The notes under the pieces were generated by a model. The model saw only the letters and a list, made by a program, of their open reading frames with translations. It made no database searches and was not told where the DNA came from. A program made the position numbers and the translations under genes. From GWE2-40-63 sp041664345 (lineage in GTDB: Bacteria; Bacteroidota; Bacteroidia; Bacteroidales; SZUA-534): a DNA stretch of 64,000 nt. Below, piece by piece: positions 47,110 through 55,671 of the stretch (within the stretch, counting starts at the first letter, position 1; every line of letters begins with the position of its first letter). The stretch spans positions 55,338 to 119,337 of the forward strand of contig JBAYKX010000008.1 in the NCBI GenBank assembly GCA_041664345.1. Direction: 5' to 3'.

Positions 47110-47343
47110 CATAAACGTTGTTTTTATGGTTGCGAAATTAGCATTTTCAAACAAATAAATGATTTTTTAATTCTACTTTACTCTTGTTTTTGTCCCCCTC
47201 CACCGAGTCCTCGGGGTCATGAGACGGCTTTCGGCTAAGTTCCCCTACAAGCAAGGGAGAATCTTCCGATTACCATAAGCTACTTAATTTAAAATTTAGT
47301 AGCTCTAAGCTCCCACCCTAAAATTAGGGTGTCGTTTCGTTGT
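47110..47343. other. Intergenic region with decayed palindromes
   Basis: No gene seen. It contains an ACCGAGTCCTCGGGGT palindrome (47202-47217) and a near-palindrome AGCTACTTAATTT/AAATTTAGTAGCT (about 47279-47305). Confidence 0.5.
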
Positions 47344-48216
47344 TTAATCTAATTTCTTTTTGTTGCTAATATAAATATTGTCAGATACTTTTTTTAATGC
47401 TTTCATAAAATCTTGTCCATCAATCGATTTTAATTGAATTTGAACAATCTCTCTTAACTGTCTATAGCGTTCAGTTTTATCAATCTGATTACGAATGAGA
47501 ATAGAATTTAGATTTTCAAGGTTTGATAAAACAACAAGTTCATTTATACTTGCAAAATCACGAATATTTAAGCCTTTTTTAGCTTTTTCTGAATTTGCTT
47601 CTCTCCAATCTTTCGCAGTACAATTGAATAATGCAACGTTCAGCAAATCTGCTTCCTCGGCATAAATCAACCACTCTTTATCTTTATCATAGTTTTTTTT
47701 AGGTAGAATGCAATCCCTTACGGCATCGGTATGAATAAGGTAATTTGTTTTCGTCAAAATCCGTTTGACATTCCATTAAAGATTATATTGATTACTCTCA
47801 ATTTCCTTTAGTCGTTGATATTCCTTTATCAACAAAAGTTTGAACATTGGACTAATCCACAAACCAAACTCAAATGCTAAATCCTTGTGAGCATAAGTCC
47901 CTCCGTATCTACCAGATTTTGAAATCAACCCTATTGCATCAGTTGCCTCAATCCACTTTTTAGGTGTCAAATTGAAACTGTTTAATCCAGCTTGTTTTCT
48001 AAAGGTGTCGAATTCGACATGTTTAAAATTTGGATTATTCTAAGATTCCCATAATCCAATAAACTCAACAGTATTGCGATTTCTCATCCAATTGCGGATA
48101 TGGTCTGTCCCTTCTTCATCTCTTACCATATCTGTAAGGCAGATATAATCTTGCTCATCTTGTTTAACTATTGAAATGAGCTTATTTTCAACTTCTATCT
48201 GAGTTTTATTTGTCAT
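47344..48216 (-). pseudogene. KilA-N domain protein interrupted by two in-frame stops
   Basis: Read on the minus strand from ATG 48216, one 290-codon frame has stop codons only at codon 59 (TAG, 48040-48042) and codon 147 (TAA, 47776-47778). All three open pieces are in the same frame. Piece 1 ends IGLWES, followed after the stop by NNPNFKHVEF and KKWIEATDAIGLISKSGRYG, a KilA-N hallmark; after the second stop comes WNVKRILTKTNYLIHTDAVR, the usual continuation of the family. KilA-N proteins are DNA-binding proteins of phages and mobile elements. Both stops need one base change each (for example GAA to TAA). Confidence 0.88.
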
Positions 48217-48365
48217 ATTATTAAATCGAATTATAATTTTTGCAAATATTCGATTATAATACAATTTATCATACTGGCACTAGGGCTCTTACAATGAACG
48301 GCAACTATCGACAGGGGTAGGTATATAAAATCAGATCAACTTTCTTTTTCCATTTTTAAAGTCGT

Positions 48366-48394
48366 AAAGTCTCATTAATTAATGAGACTTTTTT
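48366..48394. terminator. Palindromic terminator upstream of pabB
   Basis: Perfect AAAGTCTCATTAA/TTAATGAGACTTT arms with T-runs on the plus side; sits between the KilA-N pseudogene and pabB. Confidence 0.75.
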
Positions 48395-48490
48395 GAGTAG
48401 CAAAATTTATTTGCAGAACTCTTTAGGATTTTTTAAAAGCAATTTCTTTGGTGAAAATTCCGTAAAAAGTGGGGAAACAGCTAAAATAAT

Positions 48491-48498
48491 TATCTTTG
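48491..48498 (+). promoter_or_regulatory. Bacteroidota -7 promoter element for pabB
   Basis: TATCTTTG fits TAnnTTTG, 17 bp before the ATG. No convincing -33 partner seen at ideal spacing. Confidence 0.5.
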
Positions 48499-48515
48499 AG
48501 CCTATATAATTAATT

Positions 48516-49490
48516 ATGAATCAACTTGAGGCTATTGCTGTAATAAACCGTTATTCACAGGAAAAGATTCCCTTTCTTTTTATGGTAAATTACGAGACTA
48601 GCCATTCCCGCATTATTCCCATTTCGGAAATAAATCCGGATGAGATTCTTTTTTATGTAAATGGGTTTACTAATGCGGCTCACCTTAATGATTGCAACCG
48701 GGTTGCATTAAACCAGTTTACCAAAAAACCAATAGCTTTTAGTGATTATAAAGAATCATACAATAAGGTGATGCATCATTTATTGCGTGGCGATTCCTAT
48801 TTAACTAACCTTACTTGCACTACCCCAATTGAATGCAATCTAACGTTGCGCGACATTTTTTTGCAAAGTGAAGCTAAGTATAGGTTGTATGTTAAAGATG
48901 AATTTGTTGTGTTTAGTCCTGAAATATTTATTCAAATTAAGGAGGGTACTATTTATAGCTTTCCCATGAAAGGAACAATTGACGCCCAACTGGAAAATGC
49001 AGAATATGAGATTCTGACCAATAAAAAGGAATCAGCTGAACATGCTACCATTGTTGATTTAATCAGAAATGATTTAAGTAAAGTGGCCACTAATGTAAAA
49101 GTAGAAAAGTATCGGTATATTGATGTGATTAAAACCAATGAAGGTAAACTTTTGCAGGTGAGCAGTAAAATAAGCGGAATACTTGATAACCAATATCGGC
49201 AACAATTAGGAAATATTATTTTTCAATTGTTACCCGCAGGTAGTATTAGCGGAGCACCCAAGGAAAAAACTTTGGAAATAATAGCCTCTGCCGAAACACA
49301 TAAAAGAGGTTTTTATACAGGTGTTTTTGGTGTTTTTGATGGAAAGGATATAGATAGCGGAGTGTTGATCAGGTTTATTGAAAAACAACAGGAGCAATTG
49401 GTGTTTAAAAGTGGAGGAGGCATTACTGCCAATAGTTCCCTTGAAAGTGAATATCAGGAAATGATTCAAAAAGTTTACTTACCTTTTTGA
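48516..49490 (+). CDS. pabB: Aminodeoxychorismate synthase component I
   Basis: 324 residues, the short form found in Bacteroidota. It belongs to the chorismate-binding family and makes 4-amino-4-deoxychorismate in folate synthesis. Motifs: GDSYLTNLTCTTPI, YSFPMKGTIDA, then the family signature AEHATIVDLIRNDLSKVA, GSISGAPKEKTLEIIASAE, RGFYTGVFGVFD and SGGGITANSSLESEYQEM. It normally needs an amidotransferase PabA and the lyase PabC; neither is adjacent here. It has its own -7 element. Confidence 0.9.
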   Translation: MNQLEAIAVINRYSQEKIPFLFMVNYETSHSRIIPISEINPDEILFYVNGFTNAAHLNDCNRVALNQFTKKPIAFSDYKESYNKVMHHLLRGDSYLTNLTCTTPIECNLTLRDIFLQSEAKYRLYVKDEFVVFSPEIFIQIKEGTIYSFPMKGTIDAQLENAEYEILTNKKESAEHATIVDLIRNDLSKVATNVKVEKYRYIDVIKTNEGKLLQVSSKISGILDNQYRQQLGNIIFQLLPAGSISGAPKEKTLEIIASAETHKRGFYTGVFGVFDGKDIDSGVLIRFIEKQQEQLVFKSGGGITANSSLESEYQEMIQKVYLPF

Positions 49491-49522
49491 GGAAGGTTGG
49501 AATATTAAATGTAAAAGAAACT

Positions 49523-49933
49523 TCAGTTTCCAACCCGGATTAATAATTGCAGGTTGTATTTTTTTTCGGCATAAATAAAGTAGTTGTACAATTTATAATT
49601 TACTTCCAAACCGTAATTCGTAGTATGGTTATAATCAACATACGATTCAATTACGTCCATGTTTTGTCCGGCAGAATACCGGTTATTCCATTCAGCTACA
49701 TACTGCCGGTTCCAATTTTCAAGGTACATTTGTGAGTGATAGCCCATGGGCTTGGCTTCCGATACTAACCAGCTTTCAAAACCCGGATCAATAATAAGTA
49801 GTTCATAGTTTGCTGAATCGGAGATTCCTGATTCACTTTGCTTTACAGTAATGGTGCGCTCTTTTAATTGATCTTGGGCTATTCCAGCCTGCATCAATGT
49901 AAAGAATAATACAATAAATAGTTGTGTTTTCAT
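49523..49933 (-). CDS. DUF6146-like secreted protein
   Basis: 136 residues from MKTQLFIVLFFTLMQAGIAQ, a clean signal peptide; the longer open frame upstream (to 50074) runs into repeat copy C and is not coding. The core YELLIIDPGFESWLVSEAKP plus YLENWNRQYVAEWNNRY resembles Bacteroidota DUF6146. Unknown role, likely periplasmic. Convergent with pabB (32 bp apart). Confidence 0.78.
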   Translation of the reverse strand: MKTQLFIVLFFTLMQAGIAQDQLKERTITVKQSESGISDSANYELLIIDPGFESWLVSEAKPMGYHSQMYLENWNRQYVAEWNNRYSAGQNMDVIESYVDYNHTTNYGLEVNYKLYNYFIYAEKKYNLQLLIRVGN

Positions 49934-49991
49934 TGGAGTATTTTTTATTGTTTTTGTGTAAAAACTAATCCATTCGAAAAAGTTGAATCTA

Positions 49992-50190
49992 ACCCAAATT
50001 GAGCGATTTGCTATCGCAAATCTGCTCAATCGACTGAACAATTGTAAGTTTTTACAAATTTTCGCTTCACTCAATTTGTGAAAAACAACAATTGCTATGT
50101 CAGCCTGTCCCGATTTCTCGGGAGGGTTTTATCTAAGTAAAGCGCTTTTGACCCCGAGTCCTCGGGGTCAAATCGCTCAACTTAGATATA
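49992..50190 (+). repeat. Dispersed multi-hairpin element, copy C
   Basis: Same arrangement as copy A: GATTTGC/GCAAATC hairpin, CAATTGT/ACAATTG stem, CCCGATTTCTCGGG (50109-50122), and terminal hairpin with ACCCCGAG/CTCGGGGT core (50151-50168) and feet ATCTAAGT/ACTTAGAT that match each other but differ from copies A and B. Confidence 0.85.
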
Positions 50191-50362
50191 ATTTGACCAT
50201 TTTTTAGTAACCAACAAGTGAACTTTAAAATCACCAAATAGAATACATAAATATACGATAAATATTTATAAATCAAATTGTTTGGTGAATAAAGGTTTTC
50301 TATGAGATGTTTGATTTTGTATTCAAAACTAACCCGGTTAGTTCCATTACAATATCCGAAAC
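50191..50362. other. AT-rich intergenic region
   Basis: Together with copy C this makes a 429-bp gap. Nothing else recognised here. Confidence 0.5.
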
Positions 50363-51604
50363 CTATTTTGAATAGTTACGGCAATAATTTTTAATGTATT
50401 CATCGGCTGCGACATAGTTTAGATTGTATGCTTTGTTAAAATCGGAACAGGCATCTTCCCTATTTTTCATTCCTAACCGGGCTTTTGCCCTTTTAAAATA
50501 AAGTTCTCCACTATTTGGCTCAAAGTCGAGCACAAAACTAAAGTCCTTTTCAGCAAAATTAAATACTTCTGTTTTTAGATAGGCGTCGCCACGAGCTATA
50601 AAATACACCGGGTTATAGGGCTCCATAGCAATACACTTATTAAATGCTTTTATGGCCAATTGCCATTCTCCGGCTTCAGCATAAATTTTGCCCGAAAGAA
50701 ACAAGGTAGGCGCATCTGGCATGATTGATATCAATAACTCAACATCGGCAATGGCTTGTTGTTGTTTACCTGCACTTAAATTCGCTTTAGCCTTTAAAAA
50801 ATAATAATCAATTTGGGTTGAGTCACGATGCAATGCATCATCAATACTATTTAACGCTTTTTTAGGTTTGTTAAGAGTTAATTCCAATCGGCTTTTTATG
50901 TAATGGTAATCAGCAATTTCCGGGTCTTTGGCTAATGCCAGATTAATACTAATCAAAGCATTTTGCGGTTCGTTCAGCTTTTCGTACACCAGAGCTTTCA
51001 ACTGATTTGCCTGAACCATTGATTTTCTGATATCCGTAAGTTTGTTCAAAATGGTAAGGGCTTCCTGATTATTTCCTAATTTGTATTCGTACCAGGCATC
51101 TTCATACATCAAATCATATTTTGAATACCAATCGGTATTCCATAAAGTAATCCATTCCTGTGATTTGCTTATGCCTGTAAACGCAACATCTGATTTAATA
51201 TAGCTTTGCATGTTGCGTTTTTTCATTTTTAAATGAATGGTTAAATAGGAACAGGCTAATTCCGGTTTATTCATTTGTGCATAGCATCGGGCCAATTCGT
51301 AAGTTGCCAATTGGTTGTTGCTTTGATTGACCTGATAATAACAATTGGCGGCATTTTTATAATCGGCAATTAAAAAATAGGCATTGCCCTTTTCAAATAG
51401 CAATTCTAAGGTTGGATGTTCTATATTTTTATCAAAATAAGTCAAAGTTTCTGCGGCAAGTCCTTTTAAATTTAGGGTGCGGGTCGTTAAAAGATGGTTA
51501 ACTTCCTGACTCATTAAACTATAAGGTGCAATAAATAGCATAATAACAATTCCAGTCATTATATTAAATCTTTGCACATGATATATTTTATCAACTAGTA
51601 GCAT
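50363..51604 (-). CDS. Secreted TPR protein
   Basis: About 413 residues from ATG at 51604, 14 bp after the previous stop; the open frame upstream to 51709 overlaps the neighbouring gene and is rejected. A shorter start at 51559 (MTGIVIMLFIAPYSLMSQ) would give a cleaner signal peptide. The body has about eight TPR-like repeats (YELARCYAQMNKPELACSY, AWYEYKLGNNQEALTILNKL, YYFLKAKANLSAGKQQQAIA, YFIARGDAYLKTEVFNFAEK). Likely periplasmic scaffold. It follows the T9SS type B protein gene and probably shares its transcript. Confidence 0.82.
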   Translation of the reverse strand: MLLVDKIYHVQRFNIMTGIVIMLFIAPYSLMSQEVNHLLTTRTLNLKGLAAETLTYFDKNIEHPTLELLFEKGNAYFLIADYKNAANCYYQVNQSNNQLATYELARCYAQMNKPELACSYLTIHLKMKKRNMQSYIKSDVAFTGISKSQEWITLWNTDWYSKYDLMYEDAWYEYKLGNNQEALTILNKLTDIRKSMVQANQLKALVYEKLNEPQNALISINLALAKDPEIADYHYIKSRLELTLNKPKKALNSIDDALHRDSTQIDYYFLKAKANLSAGKQQQAIADVELLISIMPDAPTLFLSGKIYAEAGEWQLAIKAFNKCIAMEPYNPVYFIARGDAYLKTEVFNFAEKDFSFVLDFEPNSGELYFKRAKARLGMKNREDACSDFNKAYNLNYVAADEYIKNYCRNYSK

Positions 51605-51617
51605 AGTGGTACAGATT

Positions 51618-54224
51618 TTATTCTGGTGAATTTTGGCCGTATAAAACATGCACAAACCCCGTAAGTGTGCGGTGTTCAACTCCTGAAATTCTTTTTTCAT
51701 AAACTTCACAAACGTAATAATATACTCCTGAGGTCACTTTTTTATCGGTTTGTGAACTTTTAGCATCCCAATTTATGTGTGGATTGTTTGTTTCAAAAAC
51801 CAGATTTCCCCATCGGCTGTATATCGACAATTCAATGTGGTGAATGTAATTATCAATAACCTCGGCTGGGGGCAGCGGAATAAAAGTATCATTCATGCCA
51901 TCGCCATTTGGGGTAAACACATTGGGAAGCTCGTAATAAGAGCAAATGTCAACGCAAACAAAGTTCGAAAACGCACTTTCGTTTAAGTTGGAATCAACAG
52001 CTGTAACCTTATAGCAACCCGAAGGCGTTTCGCCCGAATAATGACGATAGGTGAGAGTGTCGTGGTTCATTACAGAATCGAGCAAGGTGTAGCTTGATGC
52101 AGGATCAGGTGCACTATAAATTTTGTATTTTGCTATTTGATTTATATCATCATTCACTTTCCAAACCAGTGTATTGTAAAAAGTTTTGCAATCGCTCTCA
52201 ACTTCAAGTGATAATGTGTTAGGAGGAATAGTATCAACGGGCATTCCACAGTTTTTGTGTGAATAGTTTACCAGGGGTTTTAAAATTCCATCTAACGAAT
52301 ATTGGCCATAACTGGTAATTTTATAACAATACTCTTTATTGTTTTCCAAGGGAGTGTCATCAAAAAATTCCGTTGAGGTAACTCCAATGCTGTCATAAGT
52401 GATCATATCCGGGTTAAGCCTGTAAACAATGTATTGATAATTTTGCCAGGGAGTGTTTTTAATAAAGTTCAGTTTTAGTTTTTTATTTGAACCATCTAAT
52501 TGGGGGAAAATGGAACTTGCAGTCATGGGCAGTTCTGTTAAGCCTTGAGGGTTGTGGATTTCAATTTTATAGTTGTAGGTTTTTTCAGCCGTATTTAATG
52601 GTGTATCGTAATAGAGCGTATCGTTTAAACCAGGCAAGGTATCAATGTTTTGATAGTTGGTTCCCCAAATACCTTCCGCCCGCTTTACAATATATTGATA
52701 AGGTCCCTGATATTTAATGGTATCAAACTCAATGGGTTTCGACCAAGCAACAAACATTTCACCAGTTGTTACATCGTGCTGAATGACACTTACATTAATA
52801 ATAATAGGGGTTCCCCGCACCAAGTCACCACAGACTTCGTCCGAAGCTTTGCTTTCAAATGATTCCGGGAAAAGAGCCGTTATTATGTAGCAATAGGTAT
52901 ATCCTTGCAACAACCCTTTTTCATCGTTATTGTCAATAAAGCTTGATTCGGTAGGGGAATCAATGGATGCTATTTGTACAAAGCCCGTGTAGAATGGAAC
53001 TCCGGTTTCGCAGGAATCGGGAATAAAGCCATAAGGTTGCATGCTTCGATAAATTAAAAAACCGACATGGTTATCACATCCATAAGGCTCCCAAGTTAGC
53101 GTTATGGAATTGTTGGTAGGCTGCAACGATAGGTTTTTTGGTGCCGGACCAATTACTCTTATATCAACATCTTGTTGATCAACCAGATTTACTTCACTGT
53201 TATTGTCGGTGGCTTTAAAAACAACTTCATAAGGTTGTTTTCTTACATGCAAACATTCTGTTTCCCATTTAAAAAGTCCGGTAACTACTCCATTATTAGG
53301 AGTTGAAGTAAGCGTTGAGGCAGAATCAACATTAAAACTACCCCCGGTAGCCGATAAAGTAATTTTTTCATTGGCACTATCGCGGGCAGTAATAAGTAAT
53401 CGAACGGTATCGCCGGCAGTAACGCAAATTGGGGAAATGTAGTCGATGGTTGGTGGCGTGTTTTCAGTTTCAAAAACTTCAATTTGCATGTCGCGGGTAA
53501 TCCGTCCAATTTTAATTCCTTTCCTCCATTCATAAATATAAAAAGCCACATTATAACTTCCCGGTAAAGTTGGAGCATCCCATATTAAATTGCCCTCAGA
53601 GGGTTCAATAAATATAGGCCTGTTGCTTGACGGTGGAAACGAATAATTAGAAATTTGCTTTCCGTTTTCACCGGTACAAATGGTTAATTCGTAAGATAGA
53701 CTATCGCCGTCAGGGTCAAAAGCAGCCGGGTTGTGAATAAAAATCTGTCCAACGGCAGCTTTATCAACCGGAGGATTTAGTAGAATAGGAGTGTTGTTGA
53801 AACCTAGGGTTGGATTTATCTGTAAAATAGTTTTGATTGAAAAAACGGTCATAATTGAATTGGGTATATTTTGCACCCCTTCGTTCCGGTTTGGGTCTTC
53901 CACTAAAATTTCGAAAGTTGAAGGACCGGAATAGGTGTGGTTTCCGATATAGGTGTTTTTTCTATAGAAATCGGGCAGGTTTTCAATACCTGAGCGGGCT
54001 ATTTCAGAATAGGTATTATCGCCCCATTGTATTATTAATGAATTCCTATCAGCGGGTTGGGTACCATCGGAAGTGGGTTTGGTATTAGTAAAGGTAGTTA
54101 TGGTAAATTCAAAGGTATAACTCGAAATTTGGCGGTAAGTAATTTCACCGGCACGGTTATGGGTGGCAATAGCTTGAAAAGCAATGCTTAAAAATATCAA
54201 CAAATAAAATAGCCGTTTTAGCAT
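51618..54224 (-). CDS. T9SS type B-sorted surface protein with Ig/FnIII-like domains (868 aa)
   Basis: Signal peptide (MLKRLFYLLIFLSIAFQAIA), then THNRAGEITYRQISSYTFEF, a conserved N-terminal domain of gliding-type surface proteins. Middle: cadherin-like and fibronectin type III-like modules (VDIRVIGPAPKNLSLQPTNN, FVAWSKPIEFD-like strands). The last ~100 residues (YELPNVFTPNGDGMNDTFIP, ELSIYSRWGNLVFETNN, VTSGVYYYVCEVYEKR) are the CHU_C type B T9SS sorting domain. Exported across the outer membrane and surface-attached. A DUF6702 gene lies 14 bp upstream. Confidence 0.92.
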   Translation of the reverse strand: MLKRLFYLLIFLSIAFQAIATHNRAGEITYRQISSYTFEFTITTFTNTKPTSDGTQPADRNSLIIQWGDNTYSEIARSGIENLPDFYRKNTYIGNHTYSGPSTFEILVEDPNRNEGVQNIPNSIMTVFSIKTILQINPTLGFNNTPILLNPPVDKAAVGQIFIHNPAAFDPDGDSLSYELTICTGENGKQISNYSFPPSSNRPIFIEPSEGNLIWDAPTLPGSYNVAFYIYEWRKGIKIGRITRDMQIEVFETENTPPTIDYISPICVTAGDTVRLLITARDSANEKITLSATGGSFNVDSASTLTSTPNNGVVTGLFKWETECLHVRKQPYEVVFKATDNNSEVNLVDQQDVDIRVIGPAPKNLSLQPTNNSITLTWEPYGCDNHVGFLIYRSMQPYGFIPDSCETGVPFYTGFVQIASIDSPTESSFIDNNDEKGLLQGYTYCYIITALFPESFESKASDEVCGDLVRGTPIIINVSVIQHDVTTGEMFVAWSKPIEFDTIKYQGPYQYIVKRAEGIWGTNYQNIDTLPGLNDTLYYDTPLNTAEKTYNYKIEIHNPQGLTELPMTASSIFPQLDGSNKKLKLNFIKNTPWQNYQYIVYRLNPDMITYDSIGVTSTEFFDDTPLENNKEYCYKITSYGQYSLDGILKPLVNYSHKNCGMPVDTIPPNTLSLEVESDCKTFYNTLVWKVNDDINQIAKYKIYSAPDPASSYTLLDSVMNHDTLTYRHYSGETPSGCYKVTAVDSNLNESAFSNFVCVDICSYYELPNVFTPNGDGMNDTFIPLPPAEVIDNYIHHIELSIYSRWGNLVFETNNPHINWDAKSSQTDKKVTSGVYYYVCEVYEKRISGVEHRTLTGFVHVLYGQNSPE

Positions 54225-54238
54225 AGTTAGTCTATTTT

Positions 54239-54730
54239 TTAATTCAGTATTACCTCAATTCGGGTAAGGTTGCTATCAAATTCAAGGCCACGTTCAAATT
54301 TTCCTTTTTTTAGTAAGGTCAAGTTTTTTTGGTCATCGTAACACTCGGTCAATATACGGTTTTCAATAGTACATTTTTCAATTTCGGCGGAAATTAATGC
54401 GCTAAAATTATACCAAACCGACCCATCATCAACTATTTTATTAACATAATAGAGAGTAGCCGGTATATTTTCAATATAAAGTTGTAACGACTTTTGAATA
54501 TAGTTAATGCTGTATTGATGCGCTAACTCAATAGAATCAGCTTTACCTGAAATTGTTGCTTCGGGATAGCATTGCACTAGATGGAGGAATAAATTAGTAT
54601 CAAAAACCCGAATGGATATTTTTGCGGAATCGGCTTCAAAATCAATATTGGTAATGCTTAAATGCAGTGGGTGTGCTACTGCTAAATTCATAAAAACAGA
54701 TAATACAAAGAGCAAAAGTATGAGACGCAT
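54239..54730 (-). CDS. DUF6702-like secreted protein
   Basis: 163 residues. Signal peptide MRLILLLFVLSVFMNLAVA, then HPLHLSITNIDFEADSAKIS, the start of the DUF6702 family. Three cysteines in the mature part. It lies 14 bp upstream of the T9SS type B gene and is probably in the same operon. Unknown role. Confidence 0.78.
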   Translation of the reverse strand: MRLILLLFVLSVFMNLAVAHPLHLSITNIDFEADSAKISIRVFDTNLFLHLVQCYPEATISGKADSIELAHQYSINYIQKSLQLYIENIPATLYYVNKIVDDGSVWYNFSALISAEIEKCTIENRILTECYDDQKNLTLLKKGKFERGLEFDSNLTRIEVILN

Positions 54731-54923
54731 TTTTTTTATGCAAAAATACTATTTTTCTCTGTTCTTTGAAACGATATTCATAAGAAGAAGCAATCGTAAA
54801 TTCAAAGTTAAGTAAAATCATACTGACAAACAGGGGATAGGCGTGCATATTATTTAAAAGCGGATTACCTGATAAAAAGGTTGTAAGGTAGCAGCAATTG
54901 TATAAAAAGGATTAGTCAGTTTT

Positions 54924-55295
54924 TTACACTATCATGTAATCCTGTTGTTGAATAATCAACACTTTTAACGGATCTTCCACTTGGGCATATCCGTAATCGT
55001 AACAAAACTGGTATGAGGAGCCGTTCTGACTGTTCCAACTGTGGGTATTGTATTTAAAATTCATGCCTAGTTTTTCCAGAAACTCTTTACGAACTGTTGC
55101 TTTACCTTGCGGACAGGCATACCTCAGGGCTGATCGGTTGCGGCGCAATTGTTTGTTAATTTCTTTTATGTAATTTTCTTTTGTGTCGGTTTTTCGGTTG
55201 TGGTAGGCACTTTTGCACTGACTGTCGCAAAACCGCTTATCGGTTCTGCCTTTTAAGGGCTCTTGGCAATAGAGACAGGTTTGACTACTTTCCAT
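54924..55295 (-). CDS. Zinc-ribbon protein divergent from the recombinase
   Basis: 123 residues. The N-terminal CLYCQEPLKG and CDSQCKSAYHNR carry four spaced Cys (CxxC...CxxxC) of a zinc finger; the middle is basic and helical (INKQLRRNRSALRYACP), with EFLEKLGMNFKYNTHS and a short acidic tail. It faces the tyrosine recombinase across a 136-bp divergent region with decamer repeats, so it may be a regulator or accessory of the recombinase. No named family is recognised with certainty. Confidence 0.75.
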   Translation of the reverse strand: MESSQTCLYCQEPLKGRTDKRFCDSQCKSAYHNRKTDTKENYIKEINKQLRRNRSALRYACPQGKATVRKEFLEKLGMNFKYNTHSWNSQNGSSYQFCYDYGYAQVEDPLKVLIIQQQDYMIV

Positions 55296-55300
55296 TTTTT

Positions 55301-55330
55301 TATACGCTTATATTCGTTTATACACGCTTA
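55301..55330. promoter_or_regulatory. Three tandem 10-bp repeats between the zinc-ribbon and recombinase genes
   Basis: TATACGCTTA, TATTCGTTTA and TACACGCTTA follow one another with a 10-bp period, so the same face of the helix repeats. This is operator-like. They lie right before the zinc-ribbon gene start and within the divergent promoter region. Confidence 0.5.
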
Positions 55331-55431
55331 ACCTACCGCTAAGGTATATTTTTTTATCGAATTTTACTAAATAGTTACTTTATCAAAATTAATCTGTTAT
55401 AAAATATTTTGTCTAATCTAACATCAGTATT

Positions 55432-55671
55432 ATGGAACCAGTGGATGTAAGTTTGCCTCCAGAACCGATTCAATTAAGGCAAACGGAAAAGCCGGTGATT
55501 TTTCTGAATCATGTTTCGGATTTCAAAGTGGATATTTCGGTTCTTAATATGGAACCAGTAGATGTAAGTTTGCCTCCAGAACCGATTCAAGTGAGGCAAC
55601 CGGAAAAACCAGTGATTTTTCTGAACCATGTTTCGGATTCCAAAGAGGATAATTCGGTTCTTTATTTTGAG
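55432..55671 (+). repeat. 120-bp tandem duplication inside the recombinase start
   Basis: Bases 55432-55551 and 55552-55671 are near-identical copies, both beginning ATGGAACCAGT and encoding MEPVDVSLPPEPIQ...NHVSD. The second copy has its own ATG at 55552, an alternative start that would remove 40 residues. Confidence 0.93.

Noticed and set aside
19456..48042. Stop-codon reassignment of TAG (PorP/SprF and KilA-N interruptions)
   Set aside because: TAG serves as the normal stop of queA (24426-24428), the glutaminyl-cyclase gene and others, and KilA-N is also broken by TAA; nonsense mutation or error is simpler.
49934..50074. Upstream extension of the DUF6146-like gene
   Set aside because: Runs through repeat copy C; the inner ATG at 49933 gives a proper signal peptide.
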